Shown one piece after another: positions 25,785 through 35,836 of a DNA stretch of 64,000 nt. This DNA comes from Rubrivivax sp. GTDB lineage: Bacteria; Pseudomonadota; Gammaproteobacteria; Burkholderiales; Burkholderiaceae_C. The notes under the pieces were generated by a model, which searched no databases, was not told where the DNA came from, and saw only the letters and a program-made list of their open reading frames with translations. The stretch spans positions 117,478 to 181,477 of the forward strand of contig JAIXWM010000155.1 in NCBI GenBank assembly GCA_027491255.1, given 5' to 3'. How positions within the stretch are numbered: the first letter of the stretch is position 1; every line of letters starts with the position of its first letter. Position numbers and translations under genes: made by a program.

Positions 25785-26891
25785 TCACTGGGTCAGGACC
25801 ACGTGCGCCGAGCTTGTCCAATGGGCCCACGCCTCGTCTCCCCAGGTCAGCTCGTCATCGCGATGGCGCTGCGTGTTGGACTGGCTGGCCTTCAGCACCG
25901 CGCCGCTGGGCAGGGTCAGGTGGTAGACGGTGAAGCTGCCGAAGTAGGACTTCTCGCGCACCGTGCCCTTGACGCAATTGACACCAGGTTCCGCTGGCGG
26001 CTGGCGCGAGACGTGGATCTTCTCCGGCCGCAAGGCTACCGTGACCGCCATGCCTTGGCTCCCGGTGATGCCATGGCCAACCAGGTGCCGGCAGTCGGCA
26101 CAGGCGACGATGCAATGATCGGGTTCGTCGACCTCGAGCGTGCCGTCCATCAGGTTCACATTGCCGATGAAGTCGGCCACGAAGCGCGTGGATGGTGTCT
26201 CGTAGACCTCGCCCGGGGTTCCGACCTGCAGCAAGCGCCCCTCGCTCATCACCGCGATGCGCGAGGCCATGGTCATCGCCTCCTCCTGGTCGTGCGTGAC
26301 CATGAGGCAGGTGACGCCCACCTGCTCGATGATGTTGACGAGCTCGATCTGCGTCTCCTCGCGCAGCTTCTTGTCCAAGGCGCCCAGCGGCTCGTCGAGC
26401 AGCAGAAGCTGCGGCTGCTTGGCGAGGCTGCGTGCCAGCGCCACGCGCTGCTGCTGACCGCCCGAGAGCTGGTGCGGCTTGCGTTGCGCGAAGCGGCTGA
26501 GCTGCACCAGCCTGAGCATGGCTTCCACGCGATCGGCAACCTGCTCGCGCGGCATGCCGGCGCGCTTCAATCCAAAGGCGATGTTGTCGGCGACGCTCAG
26601 GTGCGGGAACAGCGCGTAGCTCTGGAACATCATGTTCAGAGGGCGCTGATAGGGCGGCAAACCGGACAGGTCCTGACCATCCAGCAGGATGCGACCGGAT
26701 GTCGGCGTCTCGAAGCCGGCCACCATGCGCAACAGCGTGGACTTCCCGCAGCCCGAGGAGCCGAGCAGGGCGAAGATCTCGCCCTTGGCGATCTCGAGGC
26801 TGACATGGTTGACGGCGCGGTAGCCGTCGAAATCCTTGACGATGTCGTCGATGCGCAGGAAGCCGCTGCCCACGGCGGGCGTGCCCATCAC
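25785..26891 (-). CDS. potG: Polyamine ABC transporter ATPase (PotG-like)
   Basis: A 368-residue ATPase. Walker A GSSGCGKST is near 45, signature LSGGQQQR near 145, Walker B LLLLDEPLGALD next, and H-loop VTHDQEEAM near 205. A C-terminal regulatory TOBE-like domain follows (about 290-365). Its start overlaps potF's stop. It powers PotHI. In E. coli PotG serves putrescine; substrate range here is inferred from the neighbours. Confidence 0.94.
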   Translation of the reverse strand: MMGTPAVGSGFLRIDDIVKDFDGYRAVNHVSLEIAKGEIFALLGSSGCGKSTLLRMVAGFETPTSGRILLDGQDLSGLPPYQRPLNMMFQSYALFPHLSVADNIAFGLKRAGMPREQVADRVEAMLRLVQLSRFAQRKPHQLSGGQQQRVALARSLAKQPQLLLLDEPLGALDKKLREETQIELVNIIEQVGVTCLMVTHDQEEAMTMASRIAVMSEGRLLQVGTPGEVYETPSTRFVADFIGNVNLMDGTLEVDEPDHCIVACADCRHLVGHGITGSQGMAVTVALRPEKIHVSRQPPAEPGVNCVKGTVREKSYFGSFTVYHLTLPSGAVLKASQSNTQRHRDDELTWGDEAWAHWTSSAHVVLTQ

Positions 26892-28006
26892 AGCCCGGTC
26901 TTGAATGACGTGTAGGTGCGCGTCATCAGGCGGCGCAGGTCGTTGTTGAGCGAATCTGGCGCGATCATCTTCGCCATGTCCGCAGCCCCCAGAAACACCG
27001 TGGGGTTGTTGGCCACCTCGGGTTTGATGGCCTTGCGCGATTCGGGAACCGGGTTCGGGTAGAACACCTTGTTCGTGTTCAAAGCTGCGATCTCGGGCCG
27101 CAGCATGAAGTTGATGAACTTGTGCGCATTGCCCGGGCGCGGTGCGTCGGCCGGGATGACCATGGTGTCGAAGAAAAGGATCCCCCCGCTCTTCGGGATC
27201 AGCGCCTGGATGTTCTGGCCCGTCTTGCCGTCGATGGCGCGCTGCCGCGCGATGTTGATGTCGCCCGACCAGCCCAATGCGAGGCAGATCGATCCGTTGG
27301 CCATGTCGTTGATGTAGCCGGAGGAGCTGAACAGCGTGATGTGCGGCCGGATGGCCTTGAGTGTGTTCGCCGCCAAGGTGTAGTCAGCTGGATTGCGGCT
27401 GAAGGCGGGTTTGCCGAGGTAGTGCAGCACGGCCGGCAGCACCTCGGATGCCGAGTCCAGCATCGAGACGCCGCAACTGCGCAGCTTGCTCACGTACTCA
27501 GGCTTGAAGACCAGTTCCCAGACGTTGTCGGGCAGCGGGCCGCCGAGCGCAGCGCGCACCTTGTCGACGTTGATCCCCACCGTGGTGTAGCCCCACAGCC
27601 AGTTCACGAGGTAGTTGTTGCCAGGGTCCATCTTGCCCAGCTGGGCCTGGATGGCGGGGTCCAGATTGCGCAGGTTCGGGATCTTGGACTTGTCCAGCCG
27701 CTGCAGCAGGCCACCATCGACCTGCAGCTTGGCCCAGTTCGACGAGGGCACGACGACGTCGTACCCAGTCTTGCCCGCCACCAGCTTGGCGTGGACGATC
27801 TCGTTGTTGTCGAAGACGTCGTAGCGCACCTTGATGCCCGTCTCCTTCTCGAAGCGCGCGATCACGTCCTCGCCGATGTAGTCAGACCAGTTGTAGACGT
27901 GCAGCACCTTGTCCTCCTCCTGCGCCTGCGCGCCCGGCACAGCGCAGAACAAGCTTGCAGCAGCGGCCAGCATTGCGGCCAGGGGACGGAAGGAGAGGGC
28001 TTTCAT
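26888..28006 (-). CDS. potF: Polyamine-binding periplasmic protein (PotF-like)
   Basis: A 372-residue exported protein with a signal peptide to about 28 (LFCAVPGAQAQ). The hallmark VLHVYNWSDYIGEDV follows, and VPSSNWAKLQ and the acidic binding-site segments are those of PotD/PotF. It captures putrescine or spermidine in the periplasm and hands it to PotHI. A TGGAGG ribosome binding site lies upstream. The 100 bases to the aminotransferase gene may hold a weak promoter with a TACAAA-like -10. Confidence 0.93.
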   Translation of the reverse strand: MKALSFRPLAAMLAAAASLFCAVPGAQAQEEDKVLHVYNWSDYIGEDVIARFEKETGIKVRYDVFDNNEIVHAKLVAGKTGYDVVVPSSNWAKLQVDGGLLQRLDKSKIPNLRNLDPAIQAQLGKMDPGNNYLVNWLWGYTTVGINVDKVRAALGGPLPDNVWELVFKPEYVSKLRSCGVSMLDSASEVLPAVLHYLGKPAFSRNPADYTLAANTLKAIRPHITLFSSSGYINDMANGSICLALGWSGDINIARQRAIDGKTGQNIQALIPKSGGILFFDTMVIPADAPRPGNAHKFINFMLRPEIAALNTNKVFYPNPVPESRKAIKPEVANNPTVFLGAADMAKMIAPDSLNNDLRRLMTRTYTSFKTGL

Positions 28007-28106
28007 CGTGAGGGCCTCCAGGCGCGTGGGAACGGGTTGGGGGGCGGGATGCAGAAGCGACGCGATTTTGTATCGGAATGAAAACCGCCGGCCGGCACTT
28101 CCGCTT

Positions 28107-29567
28107 TCAGACCTGCACCCAGCTGGCGCCGCGGGCGTCAGCCAGGGTCAGGTCCAGGCAGCGGCGGATGCGCGCGACCATCTCGTCGATCTGCGCGCGC
28201 GTGATCACCAACGGGGGAGCGATGATCATGCGGTCGCCCACCGCGCGCATGACCAGACCATTGGCAAAACAGTGCCCGCGGCACATCACCCCGACTTCCA
28301 GGTCGGGCGGGAACGGTTGGCCGGTGTGCTTGTCTTTCACGAGCAGCAGAGCTCCCATCAGGCCGCAGGTCTGGGCTTCGCCGACCAGCGGATGGTCGGC
28401 GAGTTCCGCGAAGGCGGAAGCAAGATATGGGCCCACATCGTTTCGAACGTGCTCCACGAGACCCAGTTCGCGTATGAGGCGTACGTTGGCCACGCCCACC
28501 GCGCACGCCACCGGATGCCCTGAATAGGTGTAGCCATGGGCGAACTCGCCGCCTCGCTCAATCAGCAACCGGGCCACGCGCTCGCCGACCAGCACCCCGC
28601 CCAGCGGCACGTAACCACTTGTGACCCCCTTGGCGAAAGTCATCAGGTCGGGCTGGAAACCCAGGGTCTCGCAGCCGAACCATTGCCCGGTGCGGCCGAA
28701 CCCACAGATCACCTCGTCGCTGACGAGCAGGATGCCGTGGCGCCGGCAGATGCGCTCGATCTCGGGCCAGTAGGTGGAGGGCGGGACGATCACCCCGCCG
28801 GCGCCCTGCACAGGCTCGCCGATGAAAGCGGCCACCTTGTCCGCGCCGACCTCCTCGATCTTCTCCTCGAGCCAGCGCGCTGCGACGAGGCCGAAATCCT
28901 CGCGACTGAGGCCGCGCGTGCGGCCGTGCTCCCACCAGTAAGGCTGCTGGATGTGGACGATGCCGGGGATGGGCAGCCCGCCCTGGGCGTGCATGCCGCT
29001 CATGCCCCCGAGTGAGGCGCCGGCCATTGTCGAGCCGTGGTAGGCGTTGACGCGGCTGATGATCACCTGCCGTTGGGGCTGACCGAGCAGGTCCCAGTAG
29101 CGGCGCACCATGCGCACCACGGTGTCGTTGCCCTCCGAGCCCGAGCCCGTGAAGAAGACGTGCCGGAAGGGTGGGGGGCTGATCTCGACCAGCAACTCCG
29201 CCAACTCGATGGCTGGTGGCGTCGCGGTCTGGAAGAAGGCGTTGTAGAAGGGCAGCTCGCGCATCTGGCGCGCCGCCGCATCCACCAGCGACTGCTGCCC
29301 GTAGCCGACATTGACGCACCAAAGGCCGGACATGCCGTCCAGGATGCGCTGGCCGTCGCTGTCTCGCAGCCAGATGTTGTCGGCGCTGGTGATCACGCGT
29401 GAGCCCTTGCGTGCGAGCGCCTGGAAGTCGGTGAACGGGTGCAGGAAGTGGGCGGCGTCAGCCTCCTGCCACTGCCGGGTGCTGCGGCCGTGCCAGCCGG
29501 CGGACCCATCGGAGGGGGTGTCGTGATTCATCGGGCCTGGACCTCGCAAGCGTGACGTTTCAGACAT
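28107..29567 (-). CDS. Class III aminotransferase (putrescine-pyruvate aminotransferase, SpuC-like)
   Basis: A 486-residue PLP enzyme. The PLP lysine lies in MTFAKGVTSGYVPLGG, LLVSDEVICGFGRTG precedes it, and FTGSGSEGNDTVVRM is the cofactor phosphate site. The family includes SpuC, which moves the amino group of putrescine (or a product) to pyruvate. Translation may begin at 29567, overlapping puuA by eight bases, or at 29531 (MNHDTPS). It sits between puuA and potF, so two routes of putrescine breakdown, direct and gamma-glutamylated, may coexist. Confidence 0.9.
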   Translation of the reverse strand: MSETSRLRGPGPMNHDTPSDGSAGWHGRSTRQWQEADAAHFLHPFTDFQALARKGSRVITSADNIWLRDSDGQRILDGMSGLWCVNVGYGQQSLVDAAARQMRELPFYNAFFQTATPPAIELAELLVEISPPPFRHVFFTGSGSEGNDTVVRMVRRYWDLLGQPQRQVIISRVNAYHGSTMAGASLGGMSGMHAQGGLPIPGIVHIQQPYWWEHGRTRGLSREDFGLVAARWLEEKIEEVGADKVAAFIGEPVQGAGGVIVPPSTYWPEIERICRRHGILLVSDEVICGFGRTGQWFGCETLGFQPDLMTFAKGVTSGYVPLGGVLVGERVARLLIERGGEFAHGYTYSGHPVACAVGVANVRLIRELGLVEHVRNDVGPYLASAFAELADHPLVGEAQTCGLMGALLLVKDKHTGQPFPPDLEVGVMCRGHCFANGLVMRAVGDRMIIAPPLVITRAQIDEMVARIRRCLDLTLADARGASWVQV

Positions 29568-30927
29568 GCAGCAGGAGATGCTCCCGCTCCCAGGGTGAGA
29601 TCACCTTCATGAACTCCGCGTGCTCGATTTCCTTGACCTCGGTGTAGACCGTCACGAAGGCTTCTCCGAGCACCGAGGCGAGCGCCTTTTCGGCGCGCAG
29701 CAACTCCAGCGCCTCGCCCAGGCTTCGGGGCAGCTGGTAGTCGCCGAGGTAGGCGTCACCCGTGCACTCGGGCGCCGGCTCGATGCGCTCGCGCATGCCC
29801 AGCAGTCCGCAGGCCAGCGTCGCCGCGAGGGCGACGTAGGGGTTGGCGTCGGCGCCGATGACGCGGTTCTCAATCCGCCGCGCCGACGGTGGCGCCACGG
29901 GCGAGCGGATGCCCACGGTCCGGTTGTCGGTGCCCCACTGGATATTGATGGGCGCCGCGGTGAAGCGCGCCAGCCGGCGGTAGCTGTTGACATAGGGCGC
30001 GAACAGCGCCATCGCCGCGGGTATGTATTTCTGCAGCCCGCCGATGTACCAGCGAAATGCGTCGCTCGCGCTCCCGTCGTCCAGACTGAAGATGTTGCGT
30101 CCCGTTGCGCGGTCGACCACGCTCTGGTGCACGTGCATCGCGCTGCCAGGCTCGCCCGCGATCGGCTTGGCCATGAAGGTGGCGTACATGTCGTGCCGCA
30201 GGGCCGCCTCACGCACCGTGCGCTTGAACAGGAAGACCTCGTCGGCCAGTCCGAGCGGGTGGGCATGGAAGAAGTTGATCTCCATCTGCCCTGCGCCAAC
30301 CTCGTGGATCAGCGTGTCGACATTCAGCTCCATGCGCTCGCAGTAGGCGTAGACGTCCTCGAACAGCGGGTCGAACTCGTTGACCGCATCGATCGAGTAG
30401 GCCTGACGCGAGGTCTCGCTGCGCCCGCTGCGCCCGACCGGGGGCTTCAGCGGCACGTCCGGGTCGGTGTTGCGGGCGACGAGGTAGAACTCCAGTTCCG
30501 GGGCGACGACCGGATCCCAGCCCTCGGCCGCATACAGCTCGCAGACGCGCCGCAGCACCGAGCGTGGCGCGAAGGGCACGAGCGCGCCGTCGCGGTCGTA
30601 GCAGTCGTGGATGACCTGGGCCGTCGGGTCGACCGCCCAGGGCACGATGCGCACCGTGCTCGGGTCCGGCCGCAGGTGCATGTCGCGATCGGTGGGCTGG
30701 ATCACGTCGTAGTACGGCCCTTCCTCGGGGAACTCGCCGGTCACCCCCATTGCCACCACGGCCTCCGGCAGCCGCATGCCCCGGTCCTCGGTGAATTTCT
30801 CGCGCGGCAGGATCTTGCCCCGCGCCACGCCGGTGAGGTCAGGCACGAGGCACTCGATCTCGGTCACGCGGTGGCGGTCCAGCCATTGCTCGAGTTCGCC
30901 AAAGCTCAATTGGGGGCGGGTCAGCAT
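29560..30927 (-). CDS. puuA: Gamma-glutamylputrescine synthetase (PuuA/SpuI-like)
   Basis: A 455-residue glutamine-synthetase-fold enzyme. The N-terminal ECLVPDLTGVARGKILPR is typical of the PuuA group; the catalytic sites show LEFYLV, IHEVGAGQMEINFFH and GSAMHVHQSV, and NPYVALAATLACG near the end. It joins glutamate to putrescine at the cost of ATP, the first step of the Puu pathway. It lies directly between puuB and the aminotransferase on the same strand. Confidence 0.92.
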   Translation of the reverse strand: MLTRPQLSFGELEQWLDRHRVTEIECLVPDLTGVARGKILPREKFTEDRGMRLPEAVVAMGVTGEFPEEGPYYDVIQPTDRDMHLRPDPSTVRIVPWAVDPTAQVIHDCYDRDGALVPFAPRSVLRRVCELYAAEGWDPVVAPELEFYLVARNTDPDVPLKPPVGRSGRSETSRQAYSIDAVNEFDPLFEDVYAYCERMELNVDTLIHEVGAGQMEINFFHAHPLGLADEVFLFKRTVREAALRHDMYATFMAKPIAGEPGSAMHVHQSVVDRATGRNIFSLDDGSASDAFRWYIGGLQKYIPAAMALFAPYVNSYRRLARFTAAPINIQWGTDNRTVGIRSPVAPPSARRIENRVIGADANPYVALAATLACGLLGMRERIEPAPECTGDAYLGDYQLPRSLGEALELLRAEKALASVLGEAFVTVYTEVKEIEHAEFMKVISPWEREHLLLHV

Positions 30928-31008
30928 GGTGTGCTCGGTCGGTGTCGGGGGTGATCAGGACTTCAAATGTTCCACAGGCGTGCGCGGTGGGGGGGTGCTG
31001 CTCCAGGC

Positions 31009-32325
31009 TCAGCCCAAGGCGTCGCGCAGCCGGTACCAGGCCATGCCCAGCACGAGCGCCGGCATGCGCAGCCAGGGTCCGCCGGGAAAGGCGCGGTGCT
31101 TCAGGCGCGAGAAGAGCTCGAAACCGCCTGCCTCGCCCATCATGGCGTGGGCCACGAGCCGGCCCGCCATTCCGGTCAAGGCCAAGCCGTGGCCGGAGAA
31201 ACCCTGAAGATAGTAGATGTTGCCTGCGCCGCGCCGTTCCGCAGGCAAGCGTCCGAAATCTGGCGCGCGGTTCATCGTGATGTCGACGAAGCCGCCCCAG
31301 GCATGCTCGACCCGTGCCCGGGCGAGCTGCGGGAAGGTTCGCACGATGCGCTGACGCATGGCCTGAGCCAGCCGTGCGGGCGGCAGCGTGCTGTAGCTGA
31401 CCCGGCCGCCGAACAGCAGCCGGTCGTCGGCGGTGGGGCGGAAGTAGTCGAGCACGACGTCGGTGTCGCAGACGGCTGAACGCGATGGAATCAGCGAAGC
31501 CGCGAGACCGGACTCGAGCCGTTCGGTGCAGGCGATGTAGGTGCCCACGGGCATGATGCGCGGCGCCAGGGAAGGCTCGAGCCGGCCGAGATGCACGTTT
31601 CCCGCCAGCAGGACTTGGCGCGCCCGGACTTCGCCGCGCGAGGTGCGCAGGCGCGTCACCGCGCCAGCCTCGATGGCGCTGACCTTGGAGCCCTCGTGCA
31701 GCAAGGCACCAGCCTGAGCAGCGGCGCGCGCGATGCCCAGCGTGTACTTCAGCGGGTGCAGGTGGCCAGAGCGCGGATCGTGCACCCCGCCGTGGTAGCG
31801 CGGGCTTGCCACCCACCGGCCGACGTCGCTGCCGGCAATGGGCCGCATCGGGTAGCCGTAGACGGTTTCCATGCGCTGCGCCCAGGCTTCGAGCTTTCCG
31901 GCCTTGCGGGCACTGGTGGCAACCGACAGGAAGCCGCTCTGCCAGTCGCAGGCGATACCGTGCGTGGCGACGCGTTGCTGGATCAGGTCCAGGGCCTCGA
32001 TCGTGAGGGCAAAGACCCGGCGCGCGTCGTCCAGTCCGAGCTGGGCCTCGATGACCGGCATGTCGCAAGCCAGGCCGTGGATGGCCTGACCGCCGTTGCG
32101 ACCGCTCGCTCCACCGCCCACCACGCCAGCCTCGAGCACACGCACCGACAGGCCTCGTTGCGCCAATTCCAGTGCGGCCGACAGGCCGGCGAGGCCGCCG
32201 CCCACGATGGCAACGTCACAGTCCACCGCACCGTCCAGCGCAGGCCAGCCCGCCCCGCGCGGGGCCGTGACGTCGTACCAGCAGTCGCGGGCCAGGTCGC
32301 GGTCGATTTCGCGCAGCTCGGGCAT
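31009..32325 (-). CDS. puuB: FAD-dependent gamma-glutamylputrescine oxidase (PuuB-like)
   Basis: A 438-residue DAO-family flavoprotein. The dinucleotide motif VAIVGGGLAGLSAALEL lies near 38-54 and the C-terminal FAD segment GFSGHGLALTGMAGR near 385. It oxidises the amine of gamma-glutamylputrescine to an aldehyde with release of ammonia and hydrogen peroxide. It leads the puuB-puuA-aminotransferase unit. The 81 bases to puuA contain no evident hairpin. Confidence 0.9.
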   Translation of the reverse strand: MPELREIDRDLARDCWYDVTAPRGAGWPALDGAVDCDVAIVGGGLAGLSAALELAQRGLSVRVLEAGVVGGGASGRNGGQAIHGLACDMPVIEAQLGLDDARRVFALTIEALDLIQQRVATHGIACDWQSGFLSVATSARKAGKLEAWAQRMETVYGYPMRPIAGSDVGRWVASPRYHGGVHDPRSGHLHPLKYTLGIARAAAQAGALLHEGSKVSAIEAGAVTRLRTSRGEVRARQVLLAGNVHLGRLEPSLAPRIMPVGTYIACTERLESGLAASLIPSRSAVCDTDVVLDYFRPTADDRLLFGGRVSYSTLPPARLAQAMRQRIVRTFPQLARARVEHAWGGFVDITMNRAPDFGRLPAERRGAGNIYYLQGFSGHGLALTGMAGRLVAHAMMGEAGGFELFSRLKHRAFPGGPWLRMPALVLGMAWYRLRDALG

Positions 32326-32453
32326 GAAGAAGCTCTCGGCCTGTCAGTGTCGCCGTGAGCGCTCGGGGTGTCCAGAGGCCGGCGCAGGGCGGCCCTGCGC
32401 TGGCTCAAGGGCGCAGGGCTGCCGCAAGGACCCGTCACTGCGCGCGGCTGTCC

Positions 32454-33386
32454 TCAGACACCACCCCCTGAGGCCGCCACACGCCCGCACAGATAGGTCC
32501 AGACGAAGTGCGCCGCCGCGCTGGCGGTGATTTCGGCGTGGTCGTAGGGGGGCGAGACCTCGACGCAGTCCATGCCGACGAAGGGCAGGTCGGCCAGTTC
32601 CTCGATCAGCGTCAGCACCTGGTTCGTCGTCAGGCCACCCGGCTCGGGCGTGCCCGTTCCGGGCGCGTGGGCGGGGTCCAAGCAGTCGATGTCCAGGCTC
32701 AGATAGACGGGGGGATGACCCACCGCAGCCAGGCGCTGGCGGATCGAGTCCGCCAGCGGTCGCAGTTGGGCAGGGCTTTCCAGCCCGCGGAGGCTGCGCG
32801 CCGTGTGCACCGCGCCACCTCTCGCGCTGACAAATTCGCGCGCCTCGCGCACCGCCGCGGAGCGGATGCCGATCTGGGTGAAGGCGTGAGCGTCTGCCAG
32901 GCCCTCGACGATGGCTTCTGCGACCCAGGTGCCATGGCCGCTGGGCTCGCCGAAGTGGTCCTCCCAGGTATCGCAGTGGGCGTCGAAGTGCAGCACGGCC
33001 AGCGGGCGGCCCAGCGCTTCACGGTAGGCGCGCAGCAGCGGCAAAGTGATCGAATGGTCGCCGCCGAGCCAGACGACGTGATGTTGCTTCAACAATTGCA
33101 GCGCCGGTCCTGCCATCGCCGCACGCATCGACTCTATCGACGTGTTGGGAAGCGCGAGGTCACCCGCATCACCCAGGGCTGGCAGCGGCGACGCGTCGAA
33201 AAAGGGATGGGTGCCGTCGCACAGCATGTGGCTGGCCGTGCGGATGGCACGGGGGCCGAAACGCGCTCCGGGCCGGTACGTCGTCGCGCCGTCCCAGGCG
33301 ATGCCGGCCACGGCGTAGGGATGCTGCGGACTCAGGGGTCCGGCCTTGAGGAATCGCGTGTCGGACAGGTAGGCAAAGGACGACAT
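32454..33386 (-). CDS. speB: Agmatinase / ureohydrolase-family protein
   Basis: A 310-residue arginase-fold enzyme. All binuclear manganese motifs are visible: GGDHS (about 130), DAHCDTWEDHFG (about 152) and LDIDCLDPAHAPGTGTPE (about 233). The context of polyamine genes favours agmatinase (agmatine to putrescine plus urea), though guanidinobutyrase or another guanidino-acid hydrolase is possible. I start at the ATG at 33386; an in-frame start at 33449 would run into the divergent control region. It diverges from the amidotransferase gene with 74 bases between. Confidence 0.87.
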   Translation of the reverse strand: MSSFAYLSDTRFLKAGPLSPQHPYAVAGIAWDGATTYRPGARFGPRAIRTASHMLCDGTHPFFDASPLPALGDAGDLALPNTSIESMRAAMAGPALQLLKQHHVVWLGGDHSITLPLLRAYREALGRPLAVLHFDAHCDTWEDHFGEPSGHGTWVAEAIVEGLADAHAFTQIGIRSAAVREAREFVSARGGAVHTARSLRGLESPAQLRPLADSIRQRLAAVGHPPVYLSLDIDCLDPAHAPGTGTPEPGGLTTNQVLTLIEELADLPFVGMDCVEVSPPYDHAEITASAAAHFVWTYLCGRVAASGGGV

Positions 33387-33460
33387 GGACGCCCGGCGAG
33401 CAAGTGGATACTGGTCAGGGGATGATACGGGCCCGCCCACCCTGGACATGCCGCCGCCCG

Positions 33461-34168
33461 ATGAAGTCCATACTCATTCTTCAGAACCTCAGCATGGATG
33501 GCCCCGCCTATCTGGCCACGTGGCTGGCTGGGCGCGGCCTGCCGATGGATGTGCGCAACACGGAGGCTGGCCAGGCCTTCCCCTCGAGCGTGGCGAGCTA
33601 CGCCGCGCTGGCGATCCTGGGCGGCGAGATGAGCGCGAACGACCCGTTGCCCTCTTTGCGTCAAGCCGAGGCGCTGATCCGTGAGGCGGTGTCTCTGGGC
33701 ATCCCGGTGCTCGGCCATTGTCTGGGCGGGCAGTTGATGGCTCGTGCGCTTGGCGGCGCCGTGAGGGAGTCTCCCGCGCCAGAGATCGGCTGGCAGCCGA
33801 TGCAACTCACCGACGATCCCGAGGCCCGGCGCTGGTTCGGCACCGAGACAGAGCACCAGGTCATGCACTGGCATTACGAATCATTTGACCTGCCACCGGG
33901 CGCGCGCTGGCTCGCGCGCAGCGCGGCCTGTCCGAACCAGGCCTTCGCCATCGGGCCGCACCTGGCCATGCAATTCCACATCGAGGTCGATGCGGACAAG
34001 GTTGTCCGCTGGGCCGAAATCGGCGATCCGAAATGGCCGCAGGCGCAGGCCCGCCATGCGACGGTACAGGGACGCGACGCCATGATCGAGGGCATCTCGA
34101 GTTGGATCGATGCGCACCACCGACTGGCGGACCGGGTCTACGAGACCTGGCTGGGCGGTGTGCGCTGA
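33461..34168 (+). CDS. Class I glutamine amidotransferase-like protein
   Basis: A 235-residue stand-alone GATase-1 domain. The nucleophile Cys is in VLGHCLGGQLMA (about 88) and the His-x-Glu pair in MQFHIEVDA (about 170). It is of the GMP-synthase-like type, whereas the known gamma-glutamyl-GABA hydrolases PuuD/SpuA are peptidase C26; both use the same Cys-His-Glu chemistry. In this island it is the only candidate to release GABA or a similar product from its glutamyl carrier. That job is inferred from position. Confidence 0.83.
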   Translation: MKSILILQNLSMDGPAYLATWLAGRGLPMDVRNTEAGQAFPSSVASYAALAILGGEMSANDPLPSLRQAEALIREAVSLGIPVLGHCLGGQLMARALGGAVRESPAPEIGWQPMQLTDDPEARRWFGTETEHQVMHWHYESFDLPPGARWLARSAACPNQAFAIGPHLAMQFHIEVDADKVVRWAEIGDPKWPQAQARHATVQGRDAMIEGISSWIDAHHRLADRVYETWLGGVR

Positions 34169-34446
34169 GATTTCGCCCGTCAGGCCGATGGACCGTTCGG
34201 CGGCGATTTTTCACGAGCGCCGCACGCGTTTTCATGATGTGGAAAGCGCGTTGGTGCGGCGCAGCATCCAGACTTCACGAGAAGAAAAACGATTTCTCAT
34301 CATGAAAATTAATTCATAGGTCTTTGTTTTTAAACGCTTTCTTTAGTTGTCTTCTATAAGACATAAGTCACCGAAAGACCCTCTGGGGGGCGTAGGCTTG
34401 CAGCCATTCGATCCCTCGTTTCTTTTCCACCTCCAAGGAGTCTTCG
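34169..34446. promoter_or_regulatory. AT-rich control region of aceA with inverted repeats
   Basis: This 278-base gap is markedly AT-richer than its surroundings from about 34270 to 34370. It contains an exact 11-base inverted repeat TTTTCATGATG (34229-34239) and CATCATGAAAA (34298-34308), and a short hairpin GTCTT-CTAT-AAGAC (34349-34362) with TATAAG as a possible -10. A good AAGGAG ribosome binding site precedes aceA. The repeats look like regulator sites for the glyoxylate-shunt gene; no regulator is adjacent. Confidence 0.5.
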
Positions 34447-35745
<1,299 letters not shown>

Positions 35746-35796
35746 CCGGCAAGCCGAGCCGCGCGGGTGCGCCGGCGCGGCAGCGGCTGCACCCGC

Positions 35797-35828
35797 GCGA
35801 CGCCCGGCCCCGGCCGGGCGTCGCCTTT
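35797..35828 (+). terminator. Intrinsic terminator of aceA
   Basis: A perfect 13-base stem GCGACGCCCGGCC/GGCCGGGCGTCGC with a two-base loop is followed by CTTT. It lies between aceA and the convergent alcohol dehydrogenase. Confidence 0.8.
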
Positions 35829-35836
35829 CCCGGCGC

